Source of the DNA: Hippasteria phrygiana
Taxonomy: Eukaryota > Echinodermata > Asteroidea > Valvatida > Goniasteridae
Length of the DNA: 64,000 nucleotides
Direction of reading: 5' to 3'
Assembly: GCA_037893225.1 (NCBI GenBank)
Contig: JAZGUH010000183.1
Coordinates: 1 to 64,000 of the forward strand
Positions within the stretch are counted from its first letter, which is position 1. Each line of letters starts with the position of its first letter. Positions 13,220 through 26,343 of this stretch are shown one piece after another. The position numbers were made by a program, and so were the translations under genes. The notes below the pieces were generated by a model. It was not told the origin of the DNA. It searched no databases and saw only the letters and a list, made by a program, of their open reading frames with translations.

Positions 13220-15075
13220 TTGTGGAGAAAATTCAAACCTCGCAATGTTTATTTTCTTCCTGGCCACCATCTGTGTGCAGATTACCGCCTATTTATTGCT
13301 CCATGCATGTCAAATTCCCTGGGGTATGGACTTGCTTTACTCATTCATAATTGCATGAAATATCAACCAAATTCAGTAATTTTGACATGTATGGATAGCT
13401 TAGATCTGGCGCTACATGTTGCAATTATCGGCGGCTTCTTAGAGTTAAAACTTGTGGAGAAAATTCAAACCTCGCAATGTTTATTTTCTTTCCGGCCAAC
13501 ATCTGTGTACATGTTACCGTCTATTTATTGCTCCATGCCTGTCAAAATCCCTGGGGTATGGACTTGCTTTACTCATTCATAATTGCATGAAATATCAACC
13601 AAATTCAGTAATTTTGACATGTATGGATAGCTTAGATCTGGCGCTACATGTTGCAATTATCGGCGGCTTCTTAGAGTTAAAACTTGTGGAGAAAATTCAA
13701 ACCTCGCAATGTTTATTTTCTTTCCGGCCAACATCTGTGTACATGTTACCGTCTATTTATTGCTCCATGCATGTCAAATTCCCTGGGGTATGGACTTGCT
13801 TTACTCATTCATAATTGCATGAAATATCAACCAAATTCAGTAATTTTGACATGTATGGATAGCTTAGATCTGGCGCTACATGTTGCAATTATCGGCGGCT
13901 TCTTAGAGTTAACACTTGTGGAGAAAATTCAAACCTCGCAATGTTTATTTTCTTCCTGGCCACCATCTGTGTGCAGATTACCGCCTATTTATTGCTCCAT
14001 GCCTGTCAAAATCCCTGGGGTATGGACTTGCTTTACTCATTCATAATTGCATGAAATATCAACCAAATTCAGTAATTTTGACATGTATGGATAGCTTAGA
14101 TCTGGCGCTACATGTTGCAATTATCTGCGGCTTCTTAGAGTTAAAACTTGTGGAGAAAATTCAAACCTCGCAATGTTTATTTTCTTTCCGGCCAACATCT
14201 GTGTACATGTTACCGTCTATTTATTGCTCCATGCATGTCAAATTCCCTGGGGTATGGACTTGCTTTACTCATTCATAATTGCATGAAATATCAACCAAAT
14301 TCAGTAATTTTGACATGTATGGATAGCTTAGATCTGGCGCTACATGTTGCAATTATCGGCGGCTTCTTAGAGTTAAAACTTGTGGAGAAAATTCAAACCT
14401 CGCAATGTTTATTTTCTTCCTGGCCACCATCTGTGTGCAGATTACCGCCTATTTATTGCTCCATGCATGTCAAATTCCCTGGGGTATGGACTTGCTTTAC
14501 TCATTCATAATTGCATGAAATATCAACAAAATTCAGTAATTTTGACATGTATGGATAGCTTAGATCTGGCGCTACATGTTGCAATTATCTGCGGCTTCTT
14601 AGAGTTAAAACTTGTGGAGAAAATTCAAACCTCGCAATGTTTATTTTCTTTCCGGCCAACATCTGTGTACATGTTACCGTCTATTTATTGCTCCATGCCT
14701 GTCAAAATCCATGGGGTATGGACTTGCTTTACTCATTCATAATTGCATGAAATATCAACCAAATTCAGTAATTTTGACATGTATGGATAGCTTAGATCTG
14801 GCGCTACATGTTGCAATTATCGGCGGCTTCTTAGAGTTAACACTTGTGGAGAAAATTCAAACCTCGCAATGTTTATTTTCTTCCTGGCCACCATCTGTGT
14901 GCAGATTACCGCCTATTTATTGCTCCATGCCTGTCAAAATCCCTGGGGTATGGACTTGCTTTACTCATTCATAATTGCATGAAATATCAACCAAATTCAG
15001 TAATTTTGACATGTATGGATAGCTTAGATCTGGCGCTACATGTTGCAATTATCTGCGGCTTCTTAGAGTTAAAAC
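13220..15075 (+). repeat. XY 8-monomer higher-order repeat, copy 3 (1856 bp)
   Basis: Order is [Bh, Ap, Aht, Bpc][Ah, Bhqc, Apt, Bpc]. The Apt at 14612 has a private C to A at 14711 that creates CCATGG. The same base change occurs once more in the window, at 49819, on an m-type background. Confidence 0.9.
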
Positions 15076-16003
15076 TTGTGGAGAAAATTCAAACCTCGCA
15101 ATGTTTATTTTCTTTCCGGCCAACATCTGTGTACATGTTACCGTCTATTTATTGCTCCATGCATGTCAAATTCCCTGGGGTATGGACTTGCTTTACTCAT
15201 TCATAATTGCATGAAATATCAACCAAATTCAGTAATTTTGACATGTATGGATAGCTTAGATCTGGCGCTACATGTTGCAATTATCGGCGGCTTCTTAGAG
15301 TTAAAACTTGTGGAGAAAATTCAAACCTCGCAATGTTTATTTTCTTCCTGGCCACCATCTGTGTGCAGATTACCGCCTATTTATTGCTCCATGCATGTCA
15401 AATTCCCTGGGGTATGGACTTGCTTTACTCATTCATAATTGCATGAAATATCAACAAAATTCAGTAATTTTGACATGTATGGATAGCTTAGATCTGGCGC
15501 TACATGTTGCAATTATCTGCGGCTTCTTAGAGTTAAAACTTGTGGAGAAAATTCAAACCTCGCAATGTTTATTTTCTTTCCGGCCAACATCTGTGTACAT
15601 GTTACCGTCTATTTATTGCTCCATGCCTGTCAAAATCCCTGGGGTATGGACTTGCTTTACTCATTCATAATTGCATGAAATATCAACCAAATTCAGTAAT
15701 TTTGACATGTATGGATAGCTTAGATCTGGCGCTACATGTTGCAATTATCGGCGGCTTCTTAGAGTTAAAACTTGTGGAGAAAATTCAAACCTCGCAATGT
15801 TTATTTTCTTTCCGGCCAACATCTGTGTACATGTTACCGTCTATTTATTGCTCCATGCCTGTCAAAATCCCTGGGGTATGGACTTGCTTTACTCATTCAT
15901 AATTGCATGAAATATCAACCAAATTCAGTAATTTTGACATGTATGGATAGCTTAGATCTGGCGCTACATGTTGCAATTATCGGCGGCTTCTTAGAGTTAA
16001 CAC
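15076..16003 (+). repeat. 4-monomer bridge (Y-like)
   Basis: Order is Ah, Bhqc, Ap, Apt. The first half equals the start of cassette Y. The second half, Ap and Apt, equals the tail of the block at 10900-11363, so it reads as a junction between those two sources. The same four tokens recur at 21340-22267. Confidence 0.8.
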
Positions 16004-17859
16004 TTGTGGAGAAAATTCAAACCTCGCAATGTTTATTTTCTTCCTGGCCACCATCTGTGTGCAGATTACCGCCTATTTATTGCTCCATGCATGTCAAATT
16101 CCCTGGGGTATGGACTTGCTTTACTCATTCATAATTGCATGAAATATCAACCAAATTCAGTAATTTTGACATGTATGGATAGCTTAGATCTGGCGCTACA
16201 TGTTGCAATTATCGGCGGCTTCTTAGAGTTAAAACTTGTGGAGAAAATTCAAACCTCGCAATGTTTATTTTCTTTCCGGCCAACATCTGTGTACATGTTA
16301 CCGTCTATTTATTGCTCCATGCCTGTCAAAATCCCTGGGGTATGGACTTGCTTTACTCATTCATAATTGCATGAAATATCAACCAAATTCAGTAATTTTG
16401 ACATGTATGGATAGCTTAGATCTGGCGCTACATGTTGCAATTATCGGCGGCTTCTTAGAGTTAAAACTTGTGGAGAAAATTCAAACCTCGCAATGTTTAT
16501 TTTCTTTCCGGCCAACATCTGTGTACATGTTACCGTCTATTTATTGCTCCATGCATGTCAAATTCCCTGGGGTATGGACTTGCTTTACTCATTCATAATT
16601 GCATGAAATATCAACCAAATTCAGTAATTTTGACATGTATGGATAGCTTAGATCTGGCGCTACATGTTGCAATTATCGGCGGCTTCTTAGAGTTAACACT
16701 TGTGGAGAAAATTCAAACCTCGCAATGTTTATTTTCTTCCTGGCCACCATCTGTGTGCAGATTACCGCCTATTTATTGCTCCATGCCTGTCAAAATCCCT
16801 GGGGTATGGACTTGCTTTACTCATTCATAATTGCATGAAATATCAACCAAATTCAGTAATTTTGACATGTATGGATAGCTTAGATCTGGCGCTACATGTT
16901 GCAATTATCTGCGGCTTCTTAGAGTTAAAACTTGTGGAGAAAATTCAAACCTCGCAATGTTTATTTTCTTTCCGGCCAACATCTGTGTACATGTTACCGT
17001 CTATTTATTGCTCCATGCATGTCAAATTCCCTGGGGTATGGACTTGCTTTACTCATTCATAATTGCATGAAATATCAACCAAATTCAGTAATTTTGACAT
17101 GTATGGATAGCTTAGATCTGGCGCTACATGTTGCAATTATCGGCGGCTTCTTAGAGTTAAAACTTGTGGAGAAAATTCAAACCTCGCAATGTTTATTTTC
17201 TTCCTGGCCACCATCTGTGTGCAGATTACCGCCTATTTATTGCTCCATGCATGTCAAATTCCCTGGGGTATGGACTTGCTTTACTCATTCATAATTGCAT
17301 GAAATATCAACAAAATTCAGTAATTTTGACATGTATGGATAGCTTAGATCTGGCGCTACATGTTGCAATTATCTGCGGCTTCTTAGAGTTAAAACTTGTG
17401 GAGAAAATTCAAACCTCGCAATGTTTATTTTCTTTCCGGCCAACATCTGTGTACATGTTACCGTCTATTTATTGCTCCATGCCTGTCAAAATCCCTGGGG
17501 TATGGACTTGCTTTACTCATTCATAATTGCATGAAATATCAACCAAATTCAGTAATTTTGACATGTATGGATAGCTTAGATCTGGCGCTACATGTTGCAA
17601 TTATCGGCGGCTTCTTAGAGTTAACACTTGTGGAGAAAATTCAAACCTCGCAATGTTTATTTTCTTCCTGGCCACCATCTGTGTGCAGATTACCGCCTAT
17701 TTATTGCTCCATGCCTGTCAAAATCCCTGGGGTATGGACTTGCTTTACTCATTCATAATTGCATGAAATATCAACCAAATTCAGTAATTTTGACATGTAT
17801 GGATAGCTTAGATCTGGCGCTACATGTTGCAATTATCGGCGGCTTCTTAGAGTTAAAAC
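16004..17859 (+). repeat. XY 8-monomer higher-order repeat, copy 4 (1856 bp)
   Basis: Order is [Bh, Ap, Aht, Bpc][Ah, Bhqc, Apt, Bp]. The last monomer (17628) has a B block, p sites and G at 211. It is followed directly by Aht and Bpc, so it looks like a fusion of the Bh and Ap of a following X cassette, with one monomer lost between block B and site 88. The fusion reading is inference. Confidence 0.88.
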
Positions 17860-19715
17860 TTGTGGAGAAAATTCAAACCTCGCAATGTTTATTTTCTTTC
17901 CGGCCAACATCTGTGTACATGTTACCGTCTATTTATTGCTCCATGCATGTCAAATTCCCTGGGGTATGGACTTGCTTTACTCATTCATAATTGCATGAAA
18001 TATCAACCAAATTCAGTAATTTTGACATGTATGGATAGCTTAGATCTGGCGCTACATGTTGCAATTATCGGCGGCTTCTTAGAGTTAACACTTGTGGAGA
18101 AAATTCAAACCTCGCAATGTTTATTTTCTTCCTGGCCACCATCTGTGTGCAGATTACCGCCTATTTATTGCTCCATGCCTGTCAAAATCCCTGGGGTATG
18201 GACTTGCTTTACTCATTCATAATTGCATGAAATATCAACCAAATTCAGTAATTTTGACATGTATGGATAGCTTAGATCTGGCGCTACATGTTGCAATTAT
18301 CTGCGGCTTCTTAGAGTTAAAACTTGTGGAGAAAATTCAAACCTCGCAATGTTTATTTTCTTTCCGGCCAACATCTGTGTACATGTTACCGTCTATTTAT
18401 TGCTCCATGCATGTCAAATTCCCTGGGGTATGGACTTGCTTTACTCATTCATAATTGCATGAAATATCAACCAAATTCAGTAATTTTGACATGTATGGAT
18501 AGCTTAGATCTGGCGCTACATGTTGCAATTATCGGCGGCTTCTTAGAGTTAAAACTTGTGGAGAAAATTCAAACCTCGCAATGTTTATTTTCTTCCTGGC
18601 CACCATCTGTGTGCAGATTACCGCCTATTTATTGCTCCATGCATGTCAAATTCCCTGGGGTATGGACTTGCTTTACTCATTCATAATTGCATGAAATATC
18701 AACAAAATTCAGTAATTTTGACATGTATGGATAGCTTAGATCTGGCGCTACATGTTGCAATTATCTGCGGCTTCTTAGAGTTAAAACTTGTGGAGAAAAT
18801 TCAAACCTCGCAATGTTTATTTTCTTTCCGGCCAACATCTGTGTACATGTTACCGTCTATTTATTGCTCCATGCCTGTCAAAATCCCTGGGGTATGGACT
18901 TGCTTTACTCATTCATAATTGCATGAAATATCAACCAAATTCAGTAATTTTGACATGTATGGATAGCTTAGATCTGGCGCTACATGTTGCAATTATCGGC
19001 GGCTTCTTAGAGTTAACACTTGTGGAGAAAATTCAAACCTCGCAATGTTTATTTTCTTCCTGGCCACCATCTGTGTGCAGATTACCGCCTATTTATTGCT
19101 CCATGCCTGTCAAAATCCCTGGGGTATGGACTTGCTTTACTCATTCATAATTGCATGAAATATCAACCAAATTCAGTAATTTTGACATGTATGGATAGCT
19201 TAGATCTGGCGCTACATGTTGCAATTATCTGCGGCTTCTTAGAGTTAAAACTTGTGGAGAAAATTCAAACCTCGCAATGTTTATTTTCTTTCCGGCCAAC
19301 ATCTGTGTACATGTTACCGTCTATTTATTGCTCCATGCATGTCAAATTCCCTGGGGTATGGACTTGCTTTACTCATTCATAATTGCATGAAATATCAACC
19401 AAATTCAGTAATTTTGACATGTATGGATAGCTTAGATCTGGCGCTACATGTTGCAATTATCGGCGGCTTCTTAGAGTTAAAACTTGTGGAGAAAATTCAA
19501 ACCTCGCAATGTTTATTTTCTTTCCGGCCAACATCTGTGTACATGTTACCGTCTATTTATTGCTCCATGCCTGTCAAAATCCCTGGGGTATGGACTTGCT
19601 TTACTCATTCATAATTGCATGAAATATCAACCAAATTCAGTAATTTTGACATGTATGGATAGCTTAGATCTGGCGCTACATGTTGCAATTATCGGCGGCT
19701 TCTTAGAGTTAACAC
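17860..19715 (+). repeat. XY-derived monomers, out of 4-mer register
   Basis: Order is Aht, Bpc, Ah, Bhqc, Apt, Bpc, Ah, Apt. The first two finish the X cassette begun by the fusion monomer at 17628. [Ah, Bhqc, Apt, Bpc] at 18324-19251 is a complete Y cassette, followed by Ah and Apt. Confidence 0.82.
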
Positions 19716-22267
19716 TTGTGGAGAAAATTCAAACCTCGCAATGTTTATTTTCTTCCTGGCCACCATCTGTGTGCAGATTACCGCCTATTTATTGCTCCAT
19801 GCATGTCAAATTCCCTGGGGTATGGACTTGCTTTACTCATTCATAATTGCATGAAATATCAACCAAATTCAGTAATTTTGACATGTATGGATAGCTTAGA
19901 TCTGGCGCTACATGTTGCAATTATCGGCGGCTTCTTAGAGTTAAAACTTGTGGAGAAAATTCAAACCTCGCAATGTTTATTTTCTTTCCGGCCAACATCT
20001 GTGTACATGTTACCGTCTATTTATTGCTCCATGCCTGTCAAAATCCCTGGGGTATGGACTTGCTTTACTCATTCATAATTGCATGAAATATCAACCAAAT
20101 TCAGTAATTTTGACATGTATGGATAGCTTAGATCTGGCGCTACATGTTGCAATTATCGGCGGCTTCTTAGAGTTAAAACTTGTGGAGAAAATTCAAACCT
20201 CGCAATGTTTATTTTCTTTCCGGCCAACATCTGTGTACATGTTACCGTCTATTTATTGCTCCATGCATGTCAAATTCCCTGGGGTATGGACTTGCTTTAC
20301 TCATTCATAATTGCATGAAATATCAACCAAATTCAGTAATTTTGACATGTATGGATAGCTTAGATCTGGCGCTACATGTTGCAATTATCGGCGGCTTCTT
20401 AGAGTTAACACTTGTGGAGAAAATTCAAACCTCGCAATGTTTATTTTCTTCCTGGCCACCATCTGTGTGCAGATTACCGCCTATTTATTGCTCCATGCCT
20501 GTCAAAATCCCTGGGGTATGGACTTGCTTTACTCATTCATAATTGCATGAAATATCAACCAAATTCAGTAATTTTGACATGTATGGATAGCTTAGATCTG
20601 GCGCTACATGTTGCAATTATCTGCGGCTTCTTAGAGTTAAAACTTGTGGAGAAAATTCAAACCTCGCAATGTTTATTTTCTTTCCGGCCAACATCTGTGT
20701 ACATGTTACCGTCTATTTATTGCTCCATGCATGTCAAATTCCCTGGGGTATGGACTTGCTTTACTCATTCATAATTGCATGAAATATCAACAAAATTCAG
20801 TAATTTTGACATGTATGGATAGCTTAGATCTGGCGCTACATGTTGCAATTATCTGCGGCTTCTTAGAGTTAAAACTTGTGGAGAAAATTCAAACCTCGCA
20901 ATGTTTATTTTCTTTCCGGCCAACATCTGTGTACATGTTACCGTCTATTTATTGCTCCATGCCTGTCAAAATCCCTGGGGTATGGACTTGCTTTACTCAT
21001 TCATAATTGCATGAAATATCAACCAAATTCAGTAATTTTGACATGTATGGATAGCTTAGATCTGGCGCTACATGTTGCAATTATCGGCGGCTTCTTAGAG
21101 TTAACACTTGTGGAGAAAATTCAAACCTCGCAATGTTTATTTTCTTCCTGGCCACCATCTGTGTGCAGATTTCCGCCTATTTATTGCTCCATGCCTGTCA
21201 AAATCCCTGGGGTATGGACTTGCTTTACTCATTCATAATTGCATGAAATATCAACCAAATTCAGTAATTTTGACATGTATGGATAGCTTAGATCTGGCGC
21301 TACATGTTGCAATTATCTGCGGCTTCTTAGAGTTAAAACTTGTGGAGAAAATTCAAACCTCGCAATGTTTATTTTCTTTCCGGCCAACATCTGTGTACAT
21401 GTTACCGTCTATTTATTGCTCCATGCATGTCAAATTCCCTGGGGTATGGACTTGCTTTACTCATTCATAATTGCATGAAATATCAACCAAATTCAGTAAT
21501 TTTGACATGTATGGATAGCTTAGATCTGGCGCTACATGTTGCAATTATCGGCGGCTTCTTAGAGTTAAAACTTGTGGAGAAAATTCAAACCTCGCAATGT
21601 TTATTTTCTTCCTGGCCACCATCTGTGTGCAGATTACCGCCTATTTATTGCTCCATGCATGTCAAATTCCCTGGGGTATGGACTTGCTTTACTCATTCAT
21701 AATTGCATGAAATATCAACAAAATTCAGTAATTTTGACATGTATGGATAGCTTAGATCTGGCGCTACATGTTGCAATTATCTGCGGCTTCTTAGAGTTAA
21801 AACTTGTGGAGAAAATTCAAACCTCGCAATGTTTATTTTCTTTCCGGCCAACATCTGTGTACATGTTACCGTCTATTTATTGCTCCATGCCTGTCAAAAT
21901 CCCTGGGGTATGGACTTGCTTTACTCATTCATAATTGCATGAAATATCAACCAAATTCAGTAATTTTGACATGTATGGATAGCTTAGATCTGGCGCTACA
22001 TGTTGCAATTATCGGCGGCTTCTTAGAGTTAAAACTTGTGGAGAAAATTCAAACCTCGCAATGTTTATTTTCTTTCCGGCCAACATCTGTGTACATGTTA
22101 CCGTCTATTTATTGCTCCATGCCTGTCAAAATCCCTGGGGTATGGACTTGCTTTACTCATTCATAATTGCATGAAATATCAACCAAATTCAGTAATTTTG
22201 ACATGTATGGATAGCTTAGATCTGGCGCTACATGTTGCAATTATCGGCGGCTTCTTAGAGTTAACAC
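19716..22267 (+). repeat. X cassette followed by decayed Y cassettes
   Basis: Order is [Bh, Ap, Aht, Bpc], Ahqc, Apt, Bpc, [Ah, Bhqc, Ap, Apt]. The monomer Ahqc at 20644 looks like Ah joined to the right half of Bhqc, which would delete one monomer from cassette Y. A private A to T lies at 21172 in the B monomer starting at 21108. The last four tokens repeat those at 15076-16003. Confidence 0.82.
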
Positions 22268-23112
22268 TTGTGGAGAAAATTCAAACCTCGCAATGTTTAT
22301 TTTCTTCCTGGCCACCATCTGTGTGCAGATTACCGCCTATTTATTGCTCCATGCATGTCAAATTCCCTGGGGTATGGACTTGCTTTACTCATTCATAATT
22401 GCATGAAATATCAACCAAATTCAGTAATTTTGACATGTATGGATAGCTTAGATCTGGCGCTACATGTTGCAATTATCGGCGGCTTCTTAGAGTTAAAACT
22501 TGTGGAGAAAATTCAAACCTCGCAATGTTTATTTTCTTTCCGGCCAACATCTGTGTACATGTTACCGTCTATTTATTGCTCCATGCATGTCAAATTCCCT
22601 GGGGTATGGACTTGCTTTACTCATTCATAATTGCATGAAATATCAACCAAATTCAGTAATTTTGACATGTATGGATAGCTTAGATCTGGCGCTACATGTT
22701 GCAATTATCGGCGGCTTCTTAGAGTTAACACTTGTGGAGAAAATTCAAACCTCGCAATGTTTATTTTCTTCCTGGCCACCATCTGTGTGCAGATTACCGC
22801 CTATTTATTGCTCCATGCCTGTCAAAATCCCTGGGGTATGGACTTGCTTTACTCATTCATAATTGCATGAAATATCAACAAAATTCAGTAATTTTGACAT
22901 GTATGGATAGCTTAGATCTGGCGCTACATGTTGCAATTATCGGCGGCTTCTTAGAGTTAAAACTTGTGGAGAAAATTCAAACCTCGCAATGTTTATTTTC
23001 TTTCCGGCCAACATCTGTGTACATGTTACCGTCTATTTATTGCTCCATGCCTGTCAAAATCCCTGGGGTATGGACTTGCTTTACTCATTCATAATTGCAT
23101 GAAATATCAACC

Positions 23113-23200
23113 AAATTCAGTAATTTTGACATGTATGGATAGCTAAGATCTGGCGCAAATTCAGTAATTTTGACATGTATGGATAGCTTAGATCTGGCGC
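23113..23200 (+). repeat. 44-bp internal tandem duplication, site 1
   Basis: Positions 150-193 of an Ap monomer are present twice, at 23113-23156 and 23157-23200. The first half has T to A at 23145, giving CTAAG instead of CTTAG. Otherwise the halves are identical. The monomer is 276 bp long. Confidence 0.97.
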
Positions 23201-23620
23201 TACATGTTGCAATTATCGGCGGCTTCTTAGAGTTAAAACTTGTGGAGAAAATTCAAACCTCGCAATGTTTATTTTCTTTCTGGCCACCATCTGTGTGCAG
23301 ATTACCGCCTATTTATTGCTCCATGCCTGTCAAAATCCCTGGGGTATGGACTTGCTTTACTCATTCATAATTGCATGAAATATCAACAAAATTCAGTAAT
23401 TTTGACATGTATGGATAGCTTAGATCTGGCGCTACATGTTGCAATTATCGGCGGCTTCTTAGAGTTAAAACTTGTGGAGAAAATTCAAACCTCGCAATGT
23501 TTATTTTCTTTCCGGCCAACATCTGTGTACATGTTACCGTCTATTTATTGCTCCATGCCTGTCAAAATCCCTGGGGTATGGACTTGCTTTACTCATTCAT
23601 AATTGCATGAAATATCAACC

Positions 23621-23708
23621 AAATTCAGTAATTTTGACATGTATGGATAGCTAAGATCTGGCGCAAATTCAGTAATTTTGACATGTATGGATAGCTTAGA
23701 TCTGGCGC
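23621..23708 (+). repeat. 44-bp internal tandem duplication, site 2
   Basis: The halves are 23621-23664 and 23665-23708, with the same T to A (23653) as site 1. It is the copy of site 1 inside the 508-bp duplication. Confidence 0.97.
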
Positions 23709-25288
23709 TACATGTTGCAATTATCGGCGGCTTCTTAGAGTTAAAACTTGTGGAGAAAATTCAAACCTCGCAATGTTTATTTTCTTTCCGGCCAACATCT
23801 GTGTACATGTTACCGTCTATTTATTGCTCCATGCATGTCAAATTCCCTGGGGTATGGACTTGCTTTACTCATTCATAATTGCATGAAATATCAAGCAAAT
23901 TCAGTAATTTTGACATGTATGGATAGCTTAGATCTGGCGCTACATGTTGCAATTATCGGCGGCTTCTTAGAGTTAACACTTGTGGAGAAAATTCAAACCT
24001 CGCAATGTTTATTTTCTTCCTGGCCACCATCTGTGTGCAGATTACCTTTTATTTATTGCTCCATGCCTGTCAAAATCCCTGGGTTATGGACTTGCTTTAC
24101 TCATTCATAATTGCATGAAATATCAACCAAATTCAGTAATTTTGACATGTATGGATAGCTTAGATCTGGCGCTACATGTTGCAATTATCTGCGGCTTCTT
24201 AGAGTTAACACTTGTGGAGAAAATTCAAACCTCGCAATGTTTATTTTCTTTCCGGCCAACATCTGTGTACATGTTACCGTCTATTTATTGCTCCATGCAT
24301 GTCAAATTCCCTGGGGTATGGACTTGCTTTACTCATTCATAATTGCATGAAATATCAACCAAATTCAGTAATTTTGACATGTATGGATAGCTTAGATCTG
24401 GCGCTACATGTTGCAATTATCGGCGGCTTCTTAGAGTTAAAACTTGTGGAGAAAATTCAAACCTCGCAATGTTTATTTTCTTTCCGGCCAACATCTGTGT
24501 ACATGTTACCGTCTATTTATTGCTCCATGCATGTCAAATTCCCTGGGGTATGGACTTGCTTTACTCATTCATAATTGCATGAAATATCAACCAAATTCAG
24601 TAATTTTGACATGTATGGATAGCTTAGATCTGGCGCTACATGTTGCAATTATCGGCGGCTTCTTAGAGTTAACACTTGTGGAGAAAATTCAAACCTCGCA
24701 ATGTTTATTTTCTTTCCGGCCAACATCTGTGTACATGTTACCGTCTATTTATTGCTCCATGCATGTCAAATTCCCTGGGGTATGGACTTGCTTTACTCAT
24801 TCATAATTGCATGAAATATCAACCAAATTCAGTAATTTTGACATGTATGGATAGCTTAGATCTGGCGCTACATGTTGCAATTATCGGCGGCTTCTTAGAG
24901 TTAACACTTGTGGAGAAAATTCAAACCTCGCAATGTTTATTTTCTTCCTGGCCACCATCTGTGTGCAGATTACCGCCTATTTATTGCTCCATGCCTGTCA
25001 AAATCCCTGGGGTATGGACTTGCTTTACTCATTCATAATTGCATGAAATATCAACAAAATTCAGTAATTTTGACATGTATGGATAGCTTAGATCTGGCGC
25101 TACATGTTGCAATTATCGGCGGCTTCTTAGAGTTAAAACTTGTGGAGAAAATTCAAACCTCGCAATGTTTATTTTCTTTCCGGCCAACATCTGTGTACAT
25201 GTTACCGTCTATTTATTGCTCCATGCCTGTCAAAATCCCTGGGGTATGGACTTGCTTTACTCATTCATAATTGCATGAAATATCAACC

Positions 25289-25376
25289 AAATTCAGTAAT
25301 TTTGACATGTATGGATAGCTTAGATCTGGCGCAAATTCAGTAATTTTGACATGTATGGATAGCTTAGATCTGGCGC
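25289..25376 (+). repeat. 44-bp internal tandem duplication, site 3
   Basis: The halves are 25289-25332 and 25333-25376. Both halves read CTTAG, so this copy lacks the T to A of sites 1 and 2. Endpoints are identical to the other sites. Confidence 0.97.
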
Positions 25377-26343
25377 TACATGTTGCAATTATCGGCGGCT
25401 TCTTAGAGTTAAAACTTGTGGAGAAAATTCAAACCTCGCAATGTTTATTTTCTTTCCGGCCAACATCTGTGTACATGTTACCGTCTATTTATTGCTCCAT
25501 GCATGTCAAATTCCCTGGGGTATGGACTTGCTTTACTCATTCATAATTGCATGAAATATCAACCAAATTCAGTAATTTTGACATGTATGGATAGCTTAGA
25601 TCTGGCGCTACATGTTGCAATTATCGGCGGCTTCTTAGAGTTAACACTTGTGGAGAAAATTCAAACCTCGCAATGTTTATTTTCTTCCTGGCCACCATCT
25701 GTGTGCAGATTACCTTTTATTTATTGCTCCATGCCTGTCAAAATCCCTGGGGTATGGACTTGCTTTACTCATTCATAATTGCATGAAATATCAACCAAAT
25801 TCAGTAATTTTGACATGTATGGATAGCTTAGATCTGGCGCTACATGTTGCAATTATCTGCGGCTTCTTAGAGTTAAAACTTGTGGAGAAAATTCAAACCT
25901 CGCAATGTTTATTTTCTTTCCGGCCAACATCTGTGTACATGTTACCGTCTATTTATTGCTCCATGCATGTCAAATTCCCTGGGGTATGGACTTGCTTTAC
26001 TCATTCATAATTGCATGAAATATCAACCAAATTCAGTAATTTTGACATGTATGGATAGCTTAGATCTGGCGCTACATGTTGCAATTATCGGCGGCTTCTT
26101 AGAGTTAAAACTTGTGGAGAAAATTCAAACCTCGCAATGTTTATTTTCTTTCCGGCCAACATCTGTGTACATGTTACCGTCTATTTATTGCTCCATGCAT
26201 GTCAAATTCCCTGGGGTATGGACTTGCTTTACTCATTCATAATTGCATGAAATATCAACCAAATTCAGTAATTTTGACATGTATGGATAGCTTAGATCTG
26301 GCGCTACATGTTGCAATTATCGGCGGCTTCTTAGAGTTAACAC

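Larger units (their letters stand above)
22773..23788 (+). repeat. 508-bp tandem duplication with a breakpoint inside the A/B block
   Basis: Copies 22773-23280 and 23281-23788 each hold most of a Bpq monomer and an Ap+d monomer. The monomer at 23240 has the A base at position 40 but the B base at 42 and at every later block site. This places the exchange point at positions 41-42 of that monomer. Both copies share a private T to A (23145 and 23653) in the first half of the 44-bp duplication, which supports a recent event. Confidence 0.85.
22268..26343 (+). repeat. Transition zone where the 44-bp duplication first appears
   Basis: Order is Bh, Aht, Bpq, Ap+d, hybrid Bpq, Ap+d, Aht, Bpct, Ah, Aht, Aht, Bpq, Ap+d, Aht, Bpc, Ah, Aht. 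Segments 23240-24675 and 24908-26343 match at an offset of 1668 bp (seven monomers plus 44). Both carry the unusual CCTTTT at monomer positions 66-71 (24045-24050 and 25713-25718) in their B monomer. They differ in that the first copy has C at 230 in that monomer, a G at 23895 and a T at 24084. The X and Y cassettes of the left part do not continue past this zone. Confidence 0.85.
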
